NCBI GenBank assembly: GCA_937982605.1
Contig: CALJLC010000263.1
Span: 1 to 13,593 of the forward strand
Direction: 5' to 3'
Source of the DNA: an uncultured Gemmatimonadales bacterium
Lineage (GTDB): Bacteria > Gemmatimonadota > Gemmatimonadetes > Longimicrobiales > Gaopeijiaceae
Length of the DNA: 13,593 nucleotides
The translations under genes were made by a program, and so were the position numbers. The notes beneath the pieces were generated by a model, which saw only the letters and a list, made by a program, of their open reading frames with translations, ran no database searches and had not been told where the DNA came from. This document shows, piece by piece, positions 6,687 through 12,432 of this stretch (the stretch's first letter is position 1; each line of letters begins with the position of its first letter).

Positions 6687-7628
6687 TCAGTCGCCGCGGA
6701 GGTGGTCGAGCATGTCGGCCGTCATCGACTCGGCGTCGTAGGAGGGGTTCCAGCCCCACTCCTCCCGGGCGGCGGAGTCGTCGATCCGGTCGGGCCACGA
6801 GTCGGCGATCGCCTGGCGGACGGGGTCGACGTCGTAGTCGATGGCGAAGCCCGGCATGTGCTCGCGGATGATCTCGGTGAGTCCCGCGGGCGTGAGCTGC
6901 ATCGCGGTGACGTTGAACGCGTTGCGATGCACGAGCCGAGCCGGGTCCGCCTCCATGATCCGGAGCAGGGCGTCGACGGCGTCGGGCATGTACATCATGT
7001 CGAGCTGTGTCTGGGCGGAGAGGAAGCAGGTGTAGCGTCCGTGCTCGATCGCCTGATAGAAGATGTCCACCGCCCAGTCGGTGGTGCCCCCTCCCGGCGG
7101 CGCCCCGTACGAGATCAGACCCGGGAAGCGCACGCCGCGCGTGTCGACCCCGAAGCGGGTGTGGTAGTAGTCGCACAGGAGCTCGCCGGCCACCTTCGTG
7201 ATCCCGTAGATCGTGGCCGGCCGCATGATCGTGTCCTGGGGCGTGGGGTCCTTCGGCGTGTCCGGGCCGAAGGCGCCGATCGAGCTCGGGGTGAAGACCG
7301 CGCAGCCCTGCTCCCGGGCCACCTCGAGGACCGCCTCCAGGCTGCTCATGTTCACGTGCCACGCCAGGCGCGGATCGCGCTCCCCGATCGCCGACAGGAT
7401 CGCGGCGAGGTGATAGACCGTGTCGGCGTCGTGCCGCATCACGGCCTGTCCGACCGCCTTGGCGTCGGTGGCGTCGAGGACCTGGAAGGGGCCGGCCTCG
7501 GTCACCTCCGGTCCGAGGTGACGCACGTCGGTGGCCATCACCGAGGAAGCCCCGTACTCCTCGCGGAGGCGGGGCACGAGCCAGGAGCCGATCTGACCTC
7601 CGGCGCCGGTCACGAGAATGCGCTTCAC
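6687..7628 (-). CDS. tdh: L-threonine 3-dehydrogenase, NAD-dependent SDR type
   Basis: A 313-residue extended short-chain dehydrogenase. The N-terminal Rossmann motif GAGGQIG (residues 8-14) binds NAD, D34 at the end of beta-2 fits NAD preference, and the catalytic Y141-xxx-K145 lies in IYGITKVAGE with the active-site serine region TPSSIGAFG just before it. These features, together with the C-terminal region, match the SDR-type threonine dehydrogenase found in many bacteria and in animals, which is unrelated in fold to the zinc-dependent E. coli Tdh. It oxidises L-threonine to 2-amino-3-ketobutyrate. The GTG at 7628 (MKRILVTG) places the Rossmann motif at the correct distance from the N-terminus; a longer frame upstream is Arg/His-rich and not credible. 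It leads the operon with kbl. UDP-sugar epimerase is the main alternative and is unlikely given the neighbour. Confidence 0.9.
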   Translation of the reverse strand: MKRILVTGAGGQIGSWLVPRLREEYGASSVMATDVRHLGPEVTEAGPFQVLDATDAKAVGQAVMRHDADTVYHLAAILSAIGERDPRLAWHVNMSSLEAVLEVAREQGCAVFTPSSIGAFGPDTPKDPTPQDTIMRPATIYGITKVAGELLCDYYHTRFGVDTRGVRFPGLISYGAPPGGGTTDWAVDIFYQAIEHGRYTCFLSAQTQLDMMYMPDAVDALLRIMEADPARLVHRNAFNVTAMQLTPAGLTEIIREHMPGFAIDYDVDPVRQAIADSWPDRIDDSAAREEWGWNPSYDAESMTADMLDHLRGD

Positions 7629-7843
7629 CTGGTGCGTCGTCTCCGGATGGGCGTGGGCGTTCGCGGCGCGGGAATGTACAAGGGAAGCCCGGATCGGGCA
7701 GCGCGACGGTCCCGGGTGCGCCGAGGCCGTTCCCACCGCACCGAATCGCCCTGTCCGGACGCGCCCGGGGCGGTTACGGTAGCGGCCTCGCCACCCGTGC
7801 GACTCCGGCACGGTACGCCGACCCCCGAAGCTCCCGAACCGTC
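7629..7843. promoter_or_regulatory. Divergent intergenic region between tdh and the amidohydrolase gene
   Basis: These 215 bases separate divergent units and should hold both promoters. On the minus strand TACATT (within 7671-7680) could be a -10 for tdh but lacks a matching -35 at normal distance. On the plus strand no ribosome site precedes the amidohydrolase ATG, so that message may be leaderless. No operator-like palindrome stands out. Confidence 0.35.
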
Positions 7844-9163
7844 ATGACCCCACTCGTCCGCGCCGCCTGCTCGTCCGCGCTCGTCCCGGTCCTCACGCTC
7901 CTGGTCGTCGCGAGCCCCGTCGACGCGCAGAGCCCGACGGCGCTGCAGGCGCAGGTCGACGAGCTCGCCGCCGAGATCAACGACCGGGTCGTCGAGTGGC
8001 GGCGGGACATCCACGCCAATCCCGAGCTGGGGATGCAGGAGTTCCGCACCGCCGCGCTCGTGGCCGAACACCTGCGATCCCTCGGGATCGCCGTGACCAC
8101 CGAGGTCGGCGGCACCGGCGTCGTGGGGGTCCTGGAAGGCGGCCGGGCCGGCCCCGTGGTGGCGCTGCGGGCCGACATGGACGGGCTTCCGGTCACCGAG
8201 CTGGCCGACGTGCCGTTCGCGTCGAAGGTGACGGCGCAGTGGCAGGGTCGCGAGGTGGGGGTGATGCACGCGTGCGGGCACGACAACCACGTCGCGATCC
8301 TCATGGGCGTGGCGTCGATCCTGGCCGAGATGCGCGACGACCTCCCCGGCACGGTGAAGTTCCTCTTCCAGCCGGCCGAGGAGGGACCCGGCGGCGCGGA
8401 GCCGATGATCGCCGACGGCGCCATGGAGAACCCGGACGTCGACGCCGTCTTCGGTCTGCACGTCTTCCCGATGCCGGTGGGAACGATCGCCTACCGGAGC
8501 GGGGGGATGCTGGCCAGCTCCGACGGCCTGCGCATCGTCGTGCGCGGCGTCCAGACGCACGGCGCCATGCCGTGGGGCGGCGTCGACCCGATCGTGACCG
8601 CGTCCCAGATCGTCATGGGACTCCAGCAGATCGTGAGCCGCCAGGTCGACCTCACCGACTCCCCGGCGATCGTCACCGTCGGACAGATCGAGGGCGGAAA
8701 CCGGGGCAACATCATCCCGGACACGGTGCTCATGGTCGGCACGATCCGGACGCTGAACCCCGACACCCGGACCGACGTCCACGAGCGCGTGCGGCGCATC
8801 GCGGAGAACATCGCCGAGGCCAACGGGGCGGAGGCGGAGGTGACGATCGGGCTCGGCTATCCGGTCACGGTCAACGACCCCGCGCTCACCGAGCGGATGG
8901 TGCCTTCCCTGCGTCGCGTCGCCGGAAGCGGCGTGCAGGTCATGCCCCCGACGCTCGGCGCGGAGGACTTCTCGTACTTCGCGGAGGAGGCCCCCGGCTT
9001 CTTCATCGGTCTCGGGATCGGCGCCGACGATCCGGCGCTCGTGCACCCCAACCATTCGCCGTACTTCTACGCGGACGAGCGCGCGCTGCCGATCGGCGTG
9101 CGCGCGCTGGCCAGCCTGGCGGTGGACTACCTGAGCGGCACGCCGGTCTCCGACGATCGCTGA
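7844..9163 (+). CDS. Exported M20D-family amidohydrolase / aminoacylase-like peptidase
   Basis: A 439-residue protein with a signal peptide (about 1-28, ending VDA before QSP). It carries the M20D signature: RRDIHANPELGMQE (53-66), ALRADMDGLPV (107-117), the metal site HACGHD (C144, H146), FQPAEEG (catalytic/metal E179-E180), GLHVFP (H206), the dimerisation-domain H239, GAEDFSYF (372-379) and a C-terminal HSPYF histidine (H404). Family members hydrolyse N-acyl or conjugated amino acids such as hippurate or IAA-amino acids. The substrate is not decidable from sequence, but export suggests scavenging of external amides. The usual RRxxHxxPE first motif has D55 before the histidine, a common variation. 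No Shine-Dalgarno precedes the ATG at 7844. It is divergent from the threonine operon; freed amino acids could feed it, but this is speculative. Confidence 0.9.
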   Translation: MTPLVRAACSSALVPVLTLLVVASPVDAQSPTALQAQVDELAAEINDRVVEWRRDIHANPELGMQEFRTAALVAEHLRSLGIAVTTEVGGTGVVGVLEGGRAGPVVALRADMDGLPVTELADVPFASKVTAQWQGREVGVMHACGHDNHVAILMGVASILAEMRDDLPGTVKFLFQPAEEGPGGAEPMIADGAMENPDVDAVFGLHVFPMPVGTIAYRSGGMLASSDGLRIVVRGVQTHGAMPWGGVDPIVTASQIVMGLQQIVSRQVDLTDSPAIVTVGQIEGGNRGNIIPDTVLMVGTIRTLNPDTRTDVHERVRRIAENIAEANGAEAEVTIGLGYPVTVNDPALTERMVPSLRRVAGSGVQVMPPTLGAEDFSYFAEEAPGFFIGLGIGADDPALVHPNHSPYFYADERALPIGVRALASLAVDYLSGTPVSDDR

Positions 9164-9204
9164 GGCGGCGGGCGACCCCAGGGGGCGGCCACGCCCGCGG
9201 CGGC

Positions 9205-9220
9205 TGGCACAAAGCCTGCT
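9205..9220 (+). promoter_or_regulatory. Sigma-54 (RpoN) type -24/-12 promoter upstream of the outer-membrane protein gene
   Basis: TGGCACAAAGCCTGCT matches the consensus TGGCAC-N5-TTGCW at 10 of 11 defined positions. The invariant GG (9206-9207) and GC (9218-9219) have the exact required spacing. Transcription would start near 9231, giving a leader of about 43 bases before the ATG at 9274. It lies in the 110-base gap after the amidohydrolase. Sigma-54 promoters need an enhancer-binding activator, and none is encoded in this window. Confidence 0.6.
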
Positions 9221-9273
9221 CGAAACTCGTCGGTGACCGCGAGTTCCACTCACCATCCACCGTCGAGGACAGC

Positions 9274-9879
9274 ATGCCGTCGAAGCACGCACTCGTGCTG
9301 GGCGCCGCCGCGCTCCTGAGTTCGATCGCCACCACCGACCTGGCCGGCCAGGCCAGCTTCACGCCCAGCTACAACGCCCCCTACCGCGCCTTCGGCTCCC
9401 ACGAATTCGGGTTCACGCTCAGCTTCCCCGACCGGGCGGACTTCGGCCTCGAGGGTCAGTACCGCTTCGGAAGCGGGCGCTACGACATCGGCCTGCGCGC
9501 CGGCCTCGTCGACTACGACGGAGGCTCCGACGCCGTTCTGGGCGTCGAGGGACGCTGGCGGGTGATCGACCACAACCAGGTCGACTTCCCTCTGGACGGC
9601 GCGGTGGTGCTCGGGATCGGAACGCTCGAGGGCGACGTGTGGACCCTGCCGATGGCCGGTCTGTCGCTCGGGCGTCGCGTCGAGCTCGAGGATTTCGAGT
9701 TCGTGGCGTACGGTCAGCCCACGCTCTTCATCTTCACCGGAAACGGGGACACCAACCTCGACTTCGGCTTCGGGTTCGGGATCGACTTCAAGGTCGGCCA
9801 GGCGCTCGACCTGCGGACGAGCGTGGGCGCCTTCGACGGCCCCGAAGGGATCGCCTTCAGCCTGGTGTGGGTGCGCTAA
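9274..9879 (+). CDS. Small outer-membrane beta-barrel-like protein, unknown function
   Basis: A 201-residue protein with a signal peptide (about 1-25). The mature sequence shows repeated alternating polar/hydrophobic strands separated by short turns (for example EFGFTLSF, FGLEGQYRF, YDIGLRAGL, AVLGVEGRW, VVLGIGTL, FEFVAYGQPTLFIF, LDFGFGFGIDFKV, IAFSLVWVR). This is typical of a roughly eight- to ten-stranded outer-membrane barrel of the OmpA/OmpW-like size class. It is rich in aromatic and acidic residues, and I recognise no specific family. The ATG at 9274 has GAGGA 4 bases upstream; a longer frame upstream overlaps the amidohydrolase and is spurious. A sigma-54-like promoter sits ahead of it and a strong terminator follows, so it is probably a single-gene unit with regulated expression. 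Confidence 0.7.
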   Translation: MPSKHALVLGAAALLSSIATTDLAGQASFTPSYNAPYRAFGSHEFGFTLSFPDRADFGLEGQYRFGSGRYDIGLRAGLVDYDGGSDAVLGVEGRWRVIDHNQVDFPLDGAVVLGIGTLEGDVWTLPMAGLSLGRRVELEDFEFVAYGQPTLFIFTGNGDTNLDFGFGFGIDFKVGQALDLRTSVGAFDGPEGIAFSLVWVR

Positions 9880-9914
9880 CACCTTTACGCACAATACTTT
9901 AGAGCCAGACACCG

Positions 9915-9954
9915 CGCGGGCCCGGAGAAACGCTCCGGGCCCGCGTTACGTTTT
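9915..9954 (+). terminator. Strong intrinsic terminator after the outer-membrane protein gene
   Basis: Arms CGCGGGCCCGGAG (9915-9927) and CTCCGGGCCCGCG (9933-9945) pair perfectly over 13 bp around the loop AAACG, followed by TTACGTTTT. This is the only terminator in the window with a clear T-rich tail. It isolates the barrel gene from the next unit. Confidence 0.85.
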
Positions 9955-10024
9955 CGGCGCTCGTACCGTCTTGAGTTCGGAGGCACACGCCCCCCGGGCG
10001 AATCCGAACCCTGAGGAGGATTCC

Positions 10025-11152
10025 ATGAAGACGGTGAACGATCTGCGGATCTGGCTCCTGGCGGCCGTCGTCGCGATGGCCGCGTGCGACGAGAGCGGGA
10101 CCGATCCGGCATTCGACGATCCGAACAGCCAGGAGAGCCTGGAGCTCTCCGTTCTCGAAGACGAAGGGGCGTTCGACGCCGGCGTCACGCTGGCGAGCGT
10201 GGTCGCGGACGCCGAGTCCACGATGGGCAGGCCCGCGAACCCGGAGGCGATCGCGCTGCGGCTCGAGGCCGCCGCGTCCTTCGCCGAGGCCCGTCGCGCG
10301 CACCTGGCCGGCGACTTCCGCCGCGCGCTGGACCTGAGCCGGGCCGCCCGCCGGCTCGTCGCGCGCTCGCTCATCGCCACGGGTGGGCTGCCCTCGCTGG
10401 AGGATCTCGTCGAGCGGCTCGAGGACGTGATCCTCACGCTCGACGGCGAGGTCGTCGACGATCCGGACGCGGTCCGCGCCGAGCTCGAGGCGATCCTGGC
10501 CGAGGCGCAGGCCGCGCTCGACGCCGGCGACACCGTCGGGGCCGCGGCGTGGGCCATCCTCGGAGAGCAGCGGCTTCTGCTGCACCGTCGCCTCCACCGG
10601 GACGTGGGCGAGACCCGCGCCCGCTTCGAGGTCGCGGTGGCCCATGCGTCGGTCGCGCTGGCGGAGCGGCTCATCGACGAGCGGCGGGTGTCAGACGAGG
10701 TCACCGACGTCGCGCCCACGGACGTGGAACCCTCGGACGCGGCGTCCGACGTGCCCGAGCGTCGCAACCGCTGGCTGGCCCACGCCAAGCGCTGGCTGCA
10801 CCGGGCGGAGATCCACCTCTCGAACGGTCATTGGGCCCGGGCGGTGCACGCGGCCTTCCACGCGCAGTGGTCGGCGCTCAAGGCCGTCGTCCTGCCGGGC
10901 GGGATCACGGAGACGGAGGTCGAGCTGCTGGTCGCCGTGTCGGGCGAGCTGCTCGAGCAGGCGAAGGCCGCGGTCGGCGACGCGCCGACGGACGCGCAGC
11001 TCCGGGTGCTGAACCGCGCCGAGGAGCTGTACGCGCTCGGCGTGCGGATGGTCGAAGAGGGTCGGCTCCGCGGCATCGCGCCGCTCTGGCGGTCGGCGTC
11101 GATGTCGGCCTGGCTGATGGCCTCGGCCGACGCGGGAGACCCGGAAGGCTGA
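10025..11152 (+). CDS. Helical-repeat (TPR-like) lipoprotein of unknown function
   Basis: A 375-residue protein that I do not recognise. The ATG at 10025 follows GAGGAGGA by 4 bases. The signal peptide (residues 7-20 hydrophobic) ends in the lipobox MAAC, so C21 is lipidated and the protein is a membrane-anchored periplasmic or surface lipoprotein. After an acidic linker (22-50) the rest is strongly helical, with alanine-rich helix pairs suggestive of degenerate TPR or similar solenoid repeats (about 74-118, 145-218, 248-290, 295-370). A Pro/Asp-rich linker (222-247) splits the helices into two halves. No catalytic motif is visible. It ends 68 bases before the ECF sigma gene and may share its transcript, unless the hairpin at 11196-11218 separates them. 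Confidence 0.7.
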   Translation: MKTVNDLRIWLLAAVVAMAACDESGTDPAFDDPNSQESLELSVLEDEGAFDAGVTLASVVADAESTMGRPANPEAIALRLEAAASFAEARRAHLAGDFRRALDLSRAARRLVARSLIATGGLPSLEDLVERLEDVILTLDGEVVDDPDAVRAELEAILAEAQAALDAGDTVGAAAWAILGEQRLLLHRRLHRDVGETRARFEVAVAHASVALAERLIDERRVSDEVTDVAPTDVEPSDAASDVPERRNRWLAHAKRWLHRAEIHLSNGHWARAVHAAFHAQWSALKAVVLPGGITETEVELLVAVSGELLEQAKAAVGDAPTDAQLRVLNRAEELYALGVRMVEEGRLRGIAPLWRSASMSAWLMASADAGDPEG

Positions 11153-11195
11153 GCGGGATCGGATCCGGGCGTCGGAACCCTGGGTGGTCCGGCGC

Positions 11196-11218
11196 CCGGG
11201 TCCGTACTTTGGACCCGG
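11196..11218 (+). promoter_or_regulatory. Perfect hairpin two bases before the sigma factor start codon
   Basis: Arms CCGGGTCC (11196-11203) and GGACCCGG (11211-11218) pair perfectly over 8 bp with the loop GTACTTT, ending 2 bases before the ATG at 11221. No Shine-Dalgarno is present. The structure could hide the start from ribosomes on read-through mRNA, end the upstream lipoprotein transcript, or be a protein operator. Its role is inferred. Confidence 0.45.
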
Positions 11219-11220
11219 CG

Positions 11221-11787
11221 ATGACTTCAGGCCTCACTGCCGTGACACGAGCGGAGCGCACCGACGCGCAGGTCGTACGCGACGTCCTGTCGGGAGACCG
11301 GGACGCGTATCGGCTGCTCGTGCGCCGATACGGCGACACGCTGCACGCCCACGCGCTCCGCATGACGGGCTCGCACGACGAAGCGGCGGACCTGACGCAG
11401 AGGGCCTTCGTGAAGGGCTTCCGGAAGCTGCGGAGCTGTCGGGAGCCCGAGCGGGTCGGCGCCTGGCTCTTCCGGATCGTCTCGAACCTGTGCCGGGATC
11501 ACCTGCGCAGCCGGAAGTCGGAGGTGTCGCTGACGCACGTCGGCGGGTACCTCCGGGCGGCGTCGGATCCGGAAGCCGACGCGGACGCCGCGGAGGTCCG
11601 GCGAAAGGTGTGGGCCGCGCTCGACACGCTCACGCCCGAACAGAAGGAGGCGTTCGTGCTCAAGCACGTCGAGGGGCGGTCGTACGAGGAGATCGCCGCG
11701 GTGACGGACGCCTCGGTGACATCACTCAGGATGAGAGTGCACCGCGCGCGCGACGCCCTGCGCGGTCTGCTCGAGGAGTACGCATGA
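11221..11787 (+). CDS. ECF-type RNA polymerase sigma factor
   Basis: A 188-residue sigma-70 family protein with the two-domain ECF layout. Region 2 spans residues about 18-97 (YRLLVRRYGDTLHAHALRM, then DEAADLTQRAFVKGFRKL and the -10-binding WLFRIVSNLCRDHLR). A variable linker (98-126) leads to region 4 at about 127-184 (LTPEQKEAFVLKHVEGRSYEEIA and a helix-turn-helix ending MRVHRARDALR). There is no region 1 or 3. It directs RNA polymerase to a set of promoters when released from its anti-sigma. The ATG at 11221 is the only good start; no Shine-Dalgarno precedes it. Its TGA overlaps the ATG of the next gene (ATGA), a strong sign of co-translation with its regulator. I could not find an obvious self-promoter: a GGAACC at 11174 is too far from CGTA at 11203. 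Confidence 0.93.
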   Translation: MTSGLTAVTRAERTDAQVVRDVLSGDRDAYRLLVRRYGDTLHAHALRMTGSHDEAADLTQRAFVKGFRKLRSCREPERVGAWLFRIVSNLCRDHLRSRKSEVSLTHVGGYLRAASDPEADADAAEVRRKVWAALDTLTPEQKEAFVLKHVEGRSYEEIAAVTDASVTSLRMRVHRARDALRGLLEEYA

Positions 11788-12425
11788 AGGACGACATCCA
11801 TCGACACCTCGACGGCGAGCTCGACGCCGAGGCGCTGGGGGCCGAGGGCCGGTCCGAAGTCGACGCCTGGGCACGCATGCTCGAGGCGTTCCGGGTCTCG
11901 GCGCCTCCGACGGGCTCGGCGCCCGCCTGGCTCGAGGAGCGGGTCATGTCCGAGATCGGCGCGCTGCCCACCGAGGGCCCGCTGCGGCGGGCGTGGCGGT
12001 GGCTGGTGCGTCCGGCGCCCGTGCGCGTCTCGCCCCTCGCCGCGGGCCTGGTGGCCGCGGGGCTGGCGCTCGTCGTCCTCCTGCCCGGCCGGGGCGCGCC
12101 CCCCGCGTCCGGCGTCGACGGAGTCCCCGTCGCGGGAGGGCCGACCGACGCCGCGGTCGTCTACGTCCAGTTCGTCCTCGAGGCGCCCGGCGCCACCACG
12201 GTCGCGGTGGCCGGCGACTTCAGCGACTGGGAGCCGAGCTTCATGCTCGACGACCCCGACGGCGACGGAGTGTGGACCGGGCGTGTGCCGGTCCGCCCCG
12301 GTGTGCACACGTACATGTTCCTCGTCGACGAGGCGCAGTGGCGCACCGACCCGAACGCGGATCGCTACCGAGACGACGGCTTCGGCAACCAGAACGCCGT
12401 CCTCGCCGTGGCCGCCGGGGTCTGA
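11784..12425 (+). CDS. Membrane anti-sigma-like protein with periplasmic glycogen-binding (AMPK-beta/CBM48-like) domain
   Basis: A 213-residue protein whose ATG overlaps the sigma stop; GAGGAG lies 5 bases upstream. Residues 1-60 resemble an anti-sigma N-terminus (IHRHLDGELDAEAL, then AWLEERVMSEI) but lack the HxxxCxxC zinc motif. Residues about 83-101 form one membrane helix. Residues about 125-212 form an Ig-like E-set domain related to the AMPK-beta glycogen-binding domain: TTVAVAGDFSDWEP (W149), DGVWTGRVPVRPGVHTYMFLVD, then QWRTDPNADRY (W186) and a terminal GNQNAVLAV strand. Tryptophans at the two positions that stack on sugar rings in AMPK-beta are retained, while its glucan-contact lysine is Met here (M178). 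By topology the N-terminus is cytoplasmic, facing the sigma factor, and the domain is periplasmic. The sugar-sensing role is inferred; the domain may instead bind protein. Confidence 0.82.
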   Translation: MKDDIHRHLDGELDAEALGAEGRSEVDAWARMLEAFRVSAPPTGSAPAWLEERVMSEIGALPTEGPLRRAWRWLVRPAPVRVSPLAAGLVAAGLALVVLLPGRGAPPASGVDGVPVAGGPTDAAVVYVQFVLEAPGATTVAVAGDFSDWEPSFMLDDPDGDGVWTGRVPVRPGVHTYMFLVDEAQWRTDPNADRYRDDGFGNQNAVLAVAAGV

Positions 12426-12432
12426 GGCGACC

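Noticed and set aside
9168..9198. Inverted repeat GCGGGCG / CGCCCGC after the amidohydrolase gene
   Set aside because: Only 7 bp with a 17-base loop and no T-tract; expected by chance in DNA this rich in GC.
7625..9292. A 555-codon minus-strand open frame opposite the amidohydrolase
   Set aside because: It is antisense to a gene with full M20D motifs; the product is His/Arg/Asp-rich without any domain.
9880..9907. AT-rich patch after the outer-membrane protein gene with TACTTT, resembling a -10 box
   Set aside because: No -35-like element at normal spacing, and a strong terminator lies just downstream, so a promoter here would be stopped at once in the plus direction.
11174..11206. Possible ECF self-promoter, GGAACC followed by CGTA, upstream of the sigma gene
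   Set aside because: The spacer is 23 bases, longer than the roughly 16-17 bases usual for ECF promoters.
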